Assembly (NCBI GenBank): GCA_023391425.1 | Contig: JAEWAX010000150.1 | Location: 1 to 60,565, forward strand | Origin: Bacillota bacterium | GTDB taxonomy: Bacteria > Bacillota > Clostridia > Acetivibrionales > DSM-1351 | Length of the DNA stretch: 60,565 bases | Reading direction: 5' to 3' | Shown here: positions 6,782 through 16,352 of the stretch, in pieces | Position numbering within the stretch: position 1 is the first letter of the stretch | Layout: each line of letters starts with the position of its first letter | The notes under the pieces: generated by a model | What the model was told of the DNA's origin: nothing | Databases searched by the model: none | What the model saw: the letters and a program-made list of their open reading frames with translations, nothing else | Made by a program: the position numbers and the translations under genes

Positions 6782-9700
6782 TTATTTATCAAATGCTAAT
6801 ATTTTATCAACACATTTTAGCTCGATTTCATAAACTGCATATAACTTTTTGATTGAAGTCTCAAAGACCTCTTTCTTAAAAACTGATGAATAAAGATACT
6901 TTGCCAAGGCATTGCGGACATAAGTCCAATTGCCACAAATTTCTTCAATTAATTTAGAATAATCAGATTCAATTCCAAATAAATTTTCAATCTTATATTT
7001 CTCAACATTTTTTGAATTAATAATATCATTAAAGTTATTAAGCAACTTTAATGCATTTTCATGTAATGAAGTTTCGTCTGAGGATATCTCCTCATATTCT
7101 CGAATAAATTTTTCAAAAATCTTAAGCCTTTCGAATATAAGTTTTTTCTGGTTATCAGTATTTTCAAATAAAATATGTCTATACCTCTTCATATCCGCAA
7201 CTATATTTAAATCACTTTTATTTTTAGTATCATCACAATAAATCTCTATATATGACATAGAGTCCGAATCTATGTAAAAGTTTCTAATATAGCCCTCATA
7301 TGATTTTTCTAAATCATCGAAGCTTAATGTTCTCTTTTCATAGGTTAAGTTATCGCGATGCCTATGCTCGATAACATGAAATACACGTTGATCGGTGTCA
7401 TAGCCATATACTAAAAGTGAATGATTCCAATGCTCCTTCATATATGAGGAGAGCTTTATGGGTTCATAGAAACAGTCTATGAAGACTATTGGCAATCTAT
7501 CGTTTGAAATTGCATTAATTATGTCCTCTATTACATTATTGCATAATTTTTTAGTTTGATATTTTAACCCTTCTTCCTCCAATATTTTTTCAACCGGCTT
7601 ATTAGAAACATATTCGGTATTTATGTATTCTCCATTGTTTTGCTCATTTCTTGTGTAAATAATAATGTCATTAACTAGAAAAAGAAGAACACTTCTATTA
7701 TAAAACCTAAGTACAGGAAAAGCAGCATTATAAAAACAGTTTTTGTAGAATATATCATTAAACGGTTCAATCTCATTTAGTAATTTTATATTTTTGCTTT
7801 CCCTCTCATTAGTTTCAAGCACTTGCATTTTTATGTCAACTTTGGGTTCTGTGATTTTATTATCCTCCATAGGGTTTATAGATTGATTATGTAAAATTAT
7901 AGAGGCTAAACCACGTATATTTCTTAATTTTAAGATATCTGAAGTTTGAACAATTAGTTCATTCTTCTCCAATTCAACTTCTAGTTTGATGGCAACAAGA
8001 GAATTACCGCCAAGATCAAAAAAGTCATCATCTATTCCCACTTCTTCAACATTTAGGACGCTCTTCCAAATCCCAATCATCTTTTCTTCTATCTCATTTG
8101 TAGGTTTAGTATGCTTAACACTAGCACAGATACTTCTGTCGGGATCAGGCAATGCTTTTTTGTCTGTCTTACCATTAGGGGTCTGAGGTAATTTATCTAA
8201 CTGTATAAAGTAAGAGGGTATCATATAGTCTGGCAATTCTTTTTTCAAGTGTTCTCTTATACTGCTTATGTCTAGCTCTCTGTCTAGCACTAAATATGCA
8301 CAAAGGAATTTGTTCTTTTCTCCATCTTCTTTGGCTGTCACTACTGCTTCTTTTGTTCCCTCATACTTTATTAATTGACTTTCTATCTCCCCTAGTTCTA
8401 TTCTGTATCCCCTTATCTTAACCTGAGAATCCAGCCTGCCTAAACAATCTATTTCGCCATTATGTAGCCATCTTGCAGAATCCCCAGTCTTATACATCTT
8501 TTGACCTTGTAAAAAAGGATTTTGGATAAATTTTTCCTGGGTCAGTTCTGGCCTTCCTAAATATCCCCTAGCCATACCAAGACCAGCTATGCAAAGTTCT
8601 CCTGCCACACCAATAGGCTGCAAATTATTATATTTATCAACTATACAAATACTTGTGTTAGCAATTGGCTTACCGATATTAATTTCTTCACGTTCTGTCA
8701 AATCCTGTACTGTCGACCATACGGTTGTTTCTGTTGGTCCGTACATATTAAATATTCTGGCATTTGTCAAACCTTTCAAGGCTTGAAGTAATGTAGGTGG
8801 AAAGGCTTCTCCACCAATCATGATATACTTTAGACTACGTAAACACGCATGATACTTTTCCATGCTGAGAAGCATCTGCATCCTTGATGGTGTAGCTTGT
8901 AGCATATCTATACCACTTTCTGCGATTAATTTGCTAAGCATATTAGGGTCTGTTTGCTGGATTTCATTAGCAATAACAATCTTTGACCCTTGTGTTAACG
9001 GCAACAATGTTTCCAGAACAAATATATCGAAGGATATAGTTGTTAACGCTAATATTGTACTCGTTGGTGTAAAATCTATCTTTTCTATTATGCCAGTTAT
9101 GAAATTAACTACACTCCTATGCTCAAGCATAACCCCTTTGGGTTTTCCTGTAGAACCAGAGGTGTAAATTACATATGCAAGATTCTGAGGGCTATTTATT
9201 ACTTCTAGATTATCTTGATAAGACTCAGAATAATCTGCTTTGTCAAGTAAAATAGTTTCACCACTAAATGTAATATTATCTTGTAAAGAACTCATTGTAA
9301 GCAGTATGTTTGTTCCACTATCTTCTAGCATATAGTTGATTCTATCCTCTGGATACTCCGGATCTATTGGTAGATATGCCCCTCCCGATTTAAGTATACC
9401 AAGAATCCCTATCAGCATTTCAAACGAACGGTTTACTATAATTGCAACAATACTGTCTCCTACCACACCTTTTTCTCGTATCCTTTTTGCAATACAATTC
9501 GCTCTAGAGTTTAGTTCCCTGTAGGTAAGCTGCTTATCCCCAAAAACTAAAGCAATACTCTCAGGTGTCCTTTTTACCTGTTCTTCAATAAGTTCATTTA
9601 TAGTTCTATCTTTAGGATATTGGACTTCTGTGTTATTAAAATCATATAGCAGCTGACTTTTGTCGGTCTCAGATAGCATGTCGATTTCATATAGCAAAGC

Positions 9701-11206
9701 TGTCGGGCGTTCTACTACATACTTTAAAATATTAATAAAATGTTCACCGAATCTATTGATGGTTTCTTTGCTAAATAGGCTCGTACAATAATTTATTTCT
9801 ATATCTATTCCATCTTTTGTCTCTATTGCTATAATTGTAATATCTAACTGTGCTACTCCTTTATCAAAATAATAGTTAGATATCTCCATCCCCTCTGCCT
9901 TAATGCTATCAACATTCATATTTTGGAGAATGAACATGGTATCAAATACTGGATTCCTAGACATATCTCTCTTAATCAGCAAATCGTCAACCAAGTTGGC
10001 AAATGGATAGTCTTGGTTATCAAAAGCTTCCAAAACCTCGCGCCCAAGCTTTTGTAGAAATTCTTCAAATACACTTTGGGGCATATATGAAGTTCTTAAT
10101 GCAAGTGAATTTATAAATACCCCCATGGTATTGTTGATATCCGCATGCCTTCTTCCTGCGGTAGGTGTACCTATAATTATATCATTCTGGCCTGTGTACC
10201 TTGAAAGTAAAATAGAATAGGAGGCAATCAACAGAGTAAACAAAGTTACCCTATTCTCACGTGCAAGGCTGTATAGCTTGTCGGTGACAATTTTTTCGAT
10301 TTTAAATTTTGCAGAATTGCCCTTAAAGCTAAACACCTGCGGCCTAATATAGTCTGTGGGAAGATTTAATAGTGGTATATCAGTTCCCAGCTTTTCCAGC
10401 CAGTACTGTTTCTGATGCTGTATTTCATTACTACTCAAAAGCTTTCGATGCCAATCAACATAATCCTTATATTGAATCTTTACATCTGGTAAATACTTTC
10501 CCAAAAAGAGTTCATTTACTTCACGAGTTAATAAAGCCTCGGAAACGCCATCAGAAATTATGTGATGCATATCCTGTATCAATATGTATGATGGATTTGT
10601 ACCGTTAATTAGTTTCATCAGCTTAAATCTAAATAAAGGTGCTTTAGTAAGGTCATATGGTTTAATAAATTCCTTTATAACCTGTTCTATTACCTCTTTA
10701 GATTCTTCAATTACCTGATAATCCACTTTAAAATCTACAGAATTATGTATCTTTTGTACTGGCTCTCCTTCCACAATATCAAAAGAGGTTCTGAGGGCTT
10801 CATGCCTATGTACCAGTTGTGTAATAACCTCAGTAAGACGGTCAATATTAAACTCTCCATTAATTTTAAGGGCTTGTGTTAAATTGTAAGCAGTGCTATC
10901 GCTGTCCAATCGACTTAGTAAAAACATCCTCATCTGCGCAGCTGATAAAGGATAGTATTCTCTTTCTTCAACCTTGCTAATCGGAGAATAAAAATTTCCG
11001 CCAGTACTTTTCGTCTTTAAGTAGTCGATTATTTCAGCCTTTCTATCACCAAGGCTTTCTAGTATTTCTTTTGTTACTATACCCATAGGTGCTTTGTATT
11101 TAAGTGAGTCTCCATCCACCCAAAGTTTAATTTTTTTACCTTCAAGTTCAGATGTAAATTCTTCAATGGATTGAGTTACAATCTTTATATCTTCATTTTT
11201 AATCAA
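6782..11206 (-). CDS. NRPS: TubC docking-C-A(Gly)-PCP-BtrH-like terminal domain
   Basis: The last elongation subunit, 1474 residues. Residues 5-62 form a TubC-type N-terminal docking domain (KLWVDGDSLKYKAPMGIVT). Next come a condensation domain (HHIISDG), an adenylation domain (YTSGSTGKPKGV, YGPTETTVWS, NGKTDKK) and a carrier domain with Ser1069 (GGNSL). Aligned to GrsA, the pocket residues read D-I-L-Q-M-G-M-V-W-K, close to the known Gly code DILQLGLIWK. In place of a thioesterase, about 360 residues follow that resemble the BtrH N-terminal domain, with Cys1157 (NCFYNAAF) and His1262 (HSLLVYGYD). This domain could release the chain by transfer to an amine acceptor; that is an inference. The start is TTG at 11206, eight bases after GGGGGG. 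The next gene, a discrete ACP, follows at 32 bases. Confidence 0.92.
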   Translation of the reverse strand: MIKNEDIKIVTQSIEEFTSELEGKKIKLWVDGDSLKYKAPMGIVTKEILESLGDRKAEIIDYLKTKSTGGNFYSPISKVEEREYYPLSAAQMRMFLLSRLDSDSTAYNLTQALKINGEFNIDRLTEVITQLVHRHEALRTSFDIVEGEPVQKIHNSVDFKVDYQVIEESKEVIEQVIKEFIKPYDLTKAPLFRFKLMKLINGTNPSYILIQDMHHIISDGVSEALLTREVNELFLGKYLPDVKIQYKDYVDWHRKLLSSNEIQHQKQYWLEKLGTDIPLLNLPTDYIRPQVFSFKGNSAKFKIEKIVTDKLYSLARENRVTLFTLLIASYSILLSRYTGQNDIIIGTPTAGRRHADINNTMGVFINSLALRTSYMPQSVFEEFLQKLGREVLEAFDNQDYPFANLVDDLLIKRDMSRNPVFDTMFILQNMNVDSIKAEGMEISNYYFDKGVAQLDITIIAIETKDGIDIEINYCTSLFSKETINRFGEHFINILKYVVERPTALLYEIDMLSETDKSQLLYDFNNTEVQYPKDRTINELIEEQVKRTPESIALVFGDKQLTYRELNSRANCIAKRIREKGVVGDSIVAIIVNRSFEMLIGILGILKSGGAYLPIDPEYPEDRINYMLEDSGTNILLTMSSLQDNITFSGETILLDKADYSESYQDNLEVINSPQNLAYVIYTSGSTGKPKGVMLEHRSVVNFITGIIEKIDFTPTSTILALTTISFDIFVLETLLPLTQGSKIVIANEIQQTDPNMLSKLIAESGIDMLQATPSRMQMLLSMEKYHACLRSLKYIMIGGEAFPPTLLQALKGLTNARIFNMYGPTETTVWSTVQDLTEREEINIGKPIANTSICIVDKYNNLQPIGVAGELCIAGLGMARGYLGRPELTQEKFIQNPFLQGQKMYKTGDSARWLHNGEIDCLGRLDSQVKIRGYRIELGEIESQLIKYEGTKEAVVTAKEDGEKNKFLCAYLVLDRELDISSIREHLKKELPDYMIPSYFIQLDKLPQTPNGKTDKKALPDPDRSICASVKHTKPTNEIEEKMIGIWKSVLNVEEVGIDDDFFDLGGNSLVAIKLEVELEKNELIVQTSDILKLRNIRGLASIILHNQSINPMEDNKITEPKVDIKMQVLETNERESKNIKLLNEIEPFNDIFYKNCFYNAAFPVLRFYNRSVLLFLVNDIIIYTRNEQNNGEYINTEYVSNKPVEKILEEEGLKYQTKKLCNNVIEDIINAISNDRLPIVFIDCFYEPIKLSSYMKEHWNHSLLVYGYDTDQRVFHVIEHRHRDNLTYEKRTLSFDDLEKSYEGYIRNFYIDSDSMSYIEIYCDDTKNKSDLNIVADMKRYRHILFENTDNQKKLIFERLKIFEKFIREYEEISSDETSLHENALKLLNNFNDIINSKNVEKYKIENLFGIESDYSKLIEEICGNWTYVRNALAKYLYSSVFKKEVFETSIKKLYAVYEIELKCVDKILAFDK

Positions 11207-11296
11207 AATCGATCCCCCCTAAATTACTATGAGTATAGTTTGAATCACATATCGTACCAATAAGTCGCCTTATTGTTTTACTCAAATAATTGTTTG

Positions 11297-11336
11297 GCTT
11301 TAGGTGGAGTTTTTACTCCATCTAAAGCTTAGACAT
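11297..11336. repeat. Intergenic hairpin repeat, copy B, inside the biosynthetic operon
   Basis: A 14-base-pair stem with one G-U pair (GCTTTAGGTGGAGT / ACTCCATCTAAAGC) closes on a TTTT loop, followed by the shared AAGCTTAGACAT. It lies between the trans-AT gene and the terminal NRPS, in the gap 11207-11346. On the transcribed (minus) strand no T-run follows the stem, so it does not look like an ordinary terminator. It may act as an RNA-processing or stabilising hairpin, or simply be tolerated. Confidence 0.75.
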
Positions 11337-11346
11337 TAGGTTAATT

Positions 11347-12606
11347 TCACGCGGGCATTTCAAAACTCGAAAATAGTTGCCTTGTGTCTGTCTTTTCAAA
11401 TATCTCATTAAATTTTTGAAGTTGCTCATGCTTAGGTGTTCTCTTTGTAATAAAAACACTTTTCAGCATATTCAAGGCCTGCATGACCTCGTCAGATGTT
11501 GGCTGTCTACCATCTTTCTCTATATCTTCTTTCAGCTTTTTGATATCCCTGTATGGCTCCACAACGCCCTTCTGGTATTCCTGGTCATTCCAATTGCTGT
11601 TTTTTGTACATACCGCTACTGCAATACACTGTTTAATAACCTCAAGGCCTGCACTTACTCCCTGCTCACTGGCATTAACTTGTCTTTTCAGCGCCTGTAC
11701 ATCAGGTTCCTGATCAAAAGAATATGTTTTGAGGTTAGGGGCATTCTTCTTCATTAGGTTACGTAGAACCGTCTGAGGGCCTAGTTCTACAGCCAAATCT
11801 ATTCCCTGTCTCTGAACATAGTCCATTGATTCTTGCCATCTAACTGGGTTAATAATCTGCCTTGTTAAGTAATCAACGATACTGTCCTTATCTGGATAAG
11901 GCTGTGCAGTTACATTGGATATTACTGGGTACTCCATTTCACTATAACTATATTTACCCAGTTCCTCCCTTAGCTTGTCGGCTGCAGGCTGCATTAATAA
12001 ACTATGGAAAGGCGCGCTTACCTTCAGAGGAATAACTCTAGCGCCCGTTGCTTTTAATTTTTCTCCGACTTGATTTACTGCTTCAATATTTCCAGAAATA
12101 ACTATTTGCTCTGAAGAGTTATAGTTTGAGACAGCGACTAGCTTTCCATAAATTGAAGCCTTCACACATTCTGCTTCAATCATAGCCTGGCTCGCACCAC
12201 TGATGGCTGCCATACCTCCTACCCCTACAGGTACTGCATCCTGCATGAATTTACCTCTTTGTCTGACAATTTTAACTGCATCTGTAAATTTGATTGCTCC
12301 AGCACAACATAAAGCAGAAAACTCACCTAAGCTGTGTCCTGCGGCAACTACAGGTTGGATTCCTATCTCACTCATATATACCCTGAAAGCTGCTACACTA
12401 GCTGTTAAAATCGCTGGTTGAGTATTTTCAGTTTTGGTTAGTTCTTCTATATTACCATCTATACAAAGCTTTCTAATGTCAAATCCAAGTGCATTATTTG
12501 CCTCCTCGAATGTTTCCTTTGCTTCTCTAAACGATTCACAAAGGCTTTTTGCCATTCCTACATACTGTGAACCCTGCCCAGGAAATACAATAGCAATCTT
12601 TTTCAT
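11347..12606 (-). CDS. Trans-acting malonyl-CoA acyltransferase (FabD-like)
   Basis: This enzyme loads the extender unit onto the AT-less polyketide modules in trans. It carries FPGQGSQ at residues 8-14, the nucleophile Ser92 in GHSLGEFSAL, and the catalytic His in APFHSLLM. The start at 12606 follows AGGAGG at 12615-12620; an open frame extends to 12849 but overlaps the upstream synthase gene and has no site. After the AT core (about 290 residues) there is a C-terminal extension of about 120 residues of unknown role, rich in Lys and Glu (QKGVVEPYRDIKKLKEDIE and onward). All three ketosynthase modules here lack a working AT, so this is the only visible source of extender units. Malonyl specificity is assumed from the family. 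Confidence 0.9.
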   Translation of the reverse strand: MKKIAIVFPGQGSQYVGMAKSLCESFREAKETFEEANNALGFDIRKLCIDGNIEELTKTENTQPAILTASVAAFRVYMSEIGIQPVVAAGHSLGEFSALCCAGAIKFTDAVKIVRQRGKFMQDAVPVGVGGMAAISGASQAMIEAECVKASIYGKLVAVSNYNSSEQIVISGNIEAVNQVGEKLKATGARVIPLKVSAPFHSLLMQPAADKLREELGKYSYSEMEYPVISNVTAQPYPDKDSIVDYLTRQIINPVRWQESMDYVQRQGIDLAVELGPQTVLRNLMKKNAPNLKTYSFDQEPDVQALKRQVNASEQGVSAGLEVIKQCIAVAVCTKNSNWNDQEYQKGVVEPYRDIKKLKEDIEKDGRQPTSDEVMQALNMLKSVFITKRTPKHEQLQKFNEIFEKTDTRQLFSSFEMPA

Positions 12607-12655
12607 AAATTTGTCCTCCTCACATTTTTGTTTAAAAATATAATTAACAATCAAA

Positions 12656-15600
12656 TTAAATCTGGCCTTCCTCATAACCCTCTTCACCTTCAGAATCATC
12701 TTCCATTTGGAATATTTCCGCCAACTGTGCAACAGTTGACCTCTCAAAAAGATTCTGCAATGATATTGTTTGATGGAACTTTTTTGCAAGTTCTGAAACA
12801 AGTGTTGTTGCAAGCAGAGAATCTCCTCCCAAATCGAAGAAGTCATCATTTATTCCTACTGGGTATATGCCCAACAGGTTCTGCCAAATCTCAACAATAT
12901 ATTCTTCTGTAATATTGCATGGTTCTTTATATTCTGTCTGCAAGTCGGGCCTGTTGTTCTCAACTTGTACGCCTTGCTCTTTTAACGCCCTACCCTCTAA
13001 AGAGGCACGCATGAAATCACGTATATTTCCGAGCATGCCTACCAAATCACCTGAAGAAACAATTACTTGTGATAAGGATCTTGTCGATACAATCCTATCT
13101 AACAATGTCAACCCTTCCTGCAGAGTTACCTTATTCCTCACACGATCCTTTGTCTTGTTTTCAGCAGCCATACCAACTTCATCCCACTCATCCCAATTGA
13201 TTGCAACAGTATAATTCGGTGAATTGTTGCTTTTGTATTGAGCATAGACATCAAGGAAGGTATTTGCAGCACAATAATCAATAAAACCTGCATTACCTAA
13301 TATTGCACTACTCGATGAGAATAAAACAGTATAATCCAGAGTTTTGTTTTTGAATATTTCATCTAGAACAAGAGTACCCTTTACTTTAGGACTTAGAACA
13401 TTTTCAGCTACTTCAAAGCTCTTGTCTGAAATTAGCCCGTTGTCTGCTATCCCTGCTGCATGAATAACACCAGTAATTGAACCGAACTCCAATTCTGCAC
13501 GCTCAATAAGCTGTCTCATTTGTTCCAAATCTGATGTGTCAACATTTGCAATCATTACTTTGCAGCCATCCTTCTCAAGTTCAAGCAATTGTTTTATTTT
13601 AATTGAGGTTTTATCATTTTTGCCATGTTCCGAAAGCCAATCCATCCAGTTTTCTCTTTTAGGGAAGGCAGATCTCCTTGTCAAAATAAAATTGACCTTT
13701 GCTATTTTTGACATGTATTGCGCAATCGCTAGACCTAAACCACCCAAACCGCCTGTTATAAGATAAGTAGCACCATCTTTAGCTAGCTTTGTTCTATCTG
13801 CAGCTTCAACTTTAAATCTTTCGTAAGTTTGCAGCCACCTGCTTGAACCTCTTAATGCAACTATGAACTCCGGATCTTTTGTTACTATTTCTGCAATAAT
13901 CGACTCAATAAGCTTCTTTTCAGAATGACTCCCGAGTTCAGGCAGTACAACATCAATACTTTGACAGGAGATATTGGGGTATTCTCTTGGTATTACTTTG
14001 CATGGGCCTATTATTGGAGCTTTTTCAGGTTGTAACTCCTGCTCACTTGAAATAAAATGCATATTATTTGTAATAGCTACAATTCTAAGTCTATCTTCTA
14101 AACCTTTATCTCCAAGTGCTTGAGCCAAATACATCATACTGAAGAAACCATTTTGCTGACATTGCTCTGAAAACTCAAGCCTTGTAACATTATTTTTGCT
14201 ATCAGTAACGCCCCAAAGATGTAAGATTTTTTTAATCTTAATTCCAGCATCAATGATATTATTTATCAACAAGCCGTAATCTTGTTTGTTAGCGGCATCT
14301 ATCACATATTGTTTAGTATTGATTTTTCTAAAGGTATTTCCTCTTGAAACCTGAATGATTTCAATGTCTTCCTTTTCTAATAACTCACTTATTTTGTTAC
14401 CCAAGCCCATTTCATCAGTAAAAATCAGCCAGGTCTCACCTTTGACAAGCTCTTTGCTATCAAAAGGTAGTGATACAGCTCTTTTCCATGACGGAAAATA
14501 CGTCCAATCATTGAAGTCTCTAATCATAGAGGCTTCCTTGCTGCTTCCCAACATAGAATCTTTAAGATTATATTGCTCCACCCAGTACCTTTTTCTTTCG
14601 AAAGGATACGTAGGAAGTGAAATGCGTAGCCTTCTTTGTTCCTTATAGAAGGACTCCCAATCTATCGGTGCTCCATTTACCCAAAGCTTTGCCAGAGAAA
14701 GTAAGGTTTCTTTTGATACAATATCTCCTGACATAATAAGCTCATTTCCAGTTGAATTTTCAATCTCGCTGTTTTGTGCTAAACCAGATATAACATTTTG
14801 GGAATCACCAGACTCAAGAATTTTAACCGCTTCATCTAAGCTTGAGCAAACTATTGCACGCCTATGCTCAAACTCCTTCCTTCCAACATTGAGAGTATAT
14901 ACAGCATCTGCGAAGTTAATCCCTGGGTTATTCCTAAAATGTACAGCAAGGTTATTACATATACTTTCCAATGCCGTAGCTGTTTTTGCTGAAACTGTAA
15001 GCAACTTCCACAGTCTAGTATCTGGAGATGCTTCTACCTCTGGAGCCTCCTCAACAACAGCATGAACATTCGTCCCTCCAAACCCAAAGGAGCTTACTCC
15101 CGCGACTCTTGGTGACCCATCGCTTTTCCAGTCACTGAGTTGCGTATTAACGTAGAAGGGACTATTTTCAAAGTCAATTTTTGAATTAGGAACTTCAAAA
15201 TTAATGGTTGGAGGTATCTGTTTATATTCCAATGCTAAAGCTGTTTTAATTACCGAAGCAATTCCAGCACCTGATATTGCATGTCCAATATTACCTTTCA
15301 CAGATCCAATAGCACAAAAGGATTTTCTTTTAGTGCTTTGTTTAAACACATTCGTTAGTGCTGATACCTCTATTGGATCGCCTAAAGTAGTACCAGTACC
15401 ATGTGTCTCAATATAGCTTATATCCTCTGGATTAACGCCTGCTAGATTTTGGGCTGCAGCAATAACCTCAGCTTGGCCCTCTCTGCTTGGAGCTGTAAAG
15501 CCAACTTTGTCAGATCCATCATTGTTGACTGCCATGCCCTTTATTACGGCATAAATATGGTCACCGTCCCTCACTGCATCTTCAAGACGCTTCATTAGTA

Positions 15601-16348
15601 CTGTTCCTGCCACGCTTGTAAATACAGTACCGTGAGCATTATCATCAAAGGGCCTTGTATGTCCATCTGGAGAACCAATAAAACCTTCCTGAAATAAGTA
15701 TCCTGCTTTTTGTGGAAGTTTAATTCCTGAACCACCAGCTATCGCCATGTCACAGTGATAGTTCAAAAGTCCTTCATATGCCATTGCTATAGCGGTCGCT
15801 GATGTGGAGCAGGCTGTCTGTATATTAATACTTGGTCCCTTGAGATTGAACTGATAGGATGCCCGTGTTGCTAAATAGTCCTTATCATTTCCAACAGCTA
15901 TCGCTAGGTCATCTTTTACTCCGATCTTATTTAGAAGGTGATACAAAAAGTAGTAACTCATATTACTTCCTGCGTATACTCCGACAGGATACTCATAATC
16001 ATTTCTAGCATATCCTCCATCTTCCAAAGCCACATAACAGCACTCAAGAAACAGCCTTTGTTGTGGATCCATATTTTCGGCCTCTCTCGGGGTAAATCCA
16101 AAAAAGCCTGCATCAAACAATTCAATATCCTCCAAGATACCACTTGCAAATACATAATTAGGATCATTTAATAGCTGTTCGTCAATCCCACAAGCCCTAG
16201 CTTCATCTTTTGTGAAATATGTAATTGCTTCGACTCCTTGCTTTAGGTTTTCCCAGAACTCATGTATATTCTTAGCTCCAGGGAATCGTCCAGCCATACC
16301 TATAATAGCAACTCCGTCTAAGGAATCATTATTGTATGAATTATCCAA
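12656..16348 (-). CDS. Trans-AT polyketide synthase: KS-KR-ACP
   Basis: One extension module. The ketosynthase (about residues 10-440) has Cys180 in TACSTS, the His of ETHGTGTTLGDP and the His of KGNIGH. The post-KS linker ends in LPTYPFERKRYW; no AT follows. The ketoreductase has the NADPH loop TGGLGGLG and the catalytic Ser/Tyr (Tyr1025 in IDYCAANTF). The carrier Ser1177 lies in GGDSLLATT. The predicted output is a beta-hydroxy unit. The start is placed at a TTG (16348) whose GGGAG overlaps the stop of the upstream NRPS. The longer frame to 16447 would overlap that NRPS by 95 bases and translates its tail in another frame. The protein ends in an acidic tail (EDDSEGEEGYEEGQI), a good partner for the TubC domain of the next NRPS. 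Confidence 0.88.
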   Translation of the reverse strand: MDNSYNNDSLDGVAIIGMAGRFPGAKNIHEFWENLKQGVEAITYFTKDEARACGIDEQLLNDPNYVFASGILEDIELFDAGFFGFTPREAENMDPQQRLFLECCYVALEDGGYARNDYEYPVGVYAGSNMSYYFLYHLLNKIGVKDDLAIAVGNDKDYLATRASYQFNLKGPSINIQTACSTSATAIAMAYEGLLNYHCDMAIAGGSGIKLPQKAGYLFQEGFIGSPDGHTRPFDDNAHGTVFTSVAGTVLMKRLEDAVRDGDHIYAVIKGMAVNNDGSDKVGFTAPSREGQAEVIAAAQNLAGVNPEDISYIETHGTGTTLGDPIEVSALTNVFKQSTKRKSFCAIGSVKGNIGHAISGAGIASVIKTALALEYKQIPPTINFEVPNSKIDFENSPFYVNTQLSDWKSDGSPRVAGVSSFGFGGTNVHAVVEEAPEVEASPDTRLWKLLTVSAKTATALESICNNLAVHFRNNPGINFADAVYTLNVGRKEFEHRRAIVCSSLDEAVKILESGDSQNVISGLAQNSEIENSTGNELIMSGDIVSKETLLSLAKLWVNGAPIDWESFYKEQRRLRISLPTYPFERKRYWVEQYNLKDSMLGSSKEASMIRDFNDWTYFPSWKRAVSLPFDSKELVKGETWLIFTDEMGLGNKISELLEKEDIEIIQVSRGNTFRKINTKQYVIDAANKQDYGLLINNIIDAGIKIKKILHLWGVTDSKNNVTRLEFSEQCQQNGFFSMMYLAQALGDKGLEDRLRIVAITNNMHFISSEQELQPEKAPIIGPCKVIPREYPNISCQSIDVVLPELGSHSEKKLIESIIAEIVTKDPEFIVALRGSSRWLQTYERFKVEAADRTKLAKDGATYLITGGLGGLGLAIAQYMSKIAKVNFILTRRSAFPKRENWMDWLSEHGKNDKTSIKIKQLLELEKDGCKVMIANVDTSDLEQMRQLIERAELEFGSITGVIHAAGIADNGLISDKSFEVAENVLSPKVKGTLVLDEIFKNKTLDYTVLFSSSSAILGNAGFIDYCAANTFLDVYAQYKSNNSPNYTVAINWDEWDEVGMAAENKTKDRVRNKVTLQEGLTLLDRIVSTRSLSQVIVSSGDLVGMLGNIRDFMRASLEGRALKEQGVQVENNRPDLQTEYKEPCNITEEYIVEIWQNLLGIYPVGINDDFFDLGGDSLLATTLVSELAKKFHQTISLQNLFERSTVAQLAEIFQMEDDSEGEEGYEEGQI

Positions 16349-16352
16349 AAAA

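Noticed and set aside
11297..11336. Hairpin read as an ordinary Rho-independent terminator
   Set aside because: On the transcribed strand no T-run follows the stem, and the same sequence blocks occur at unrelated sites, so it is better treated as a repeat.
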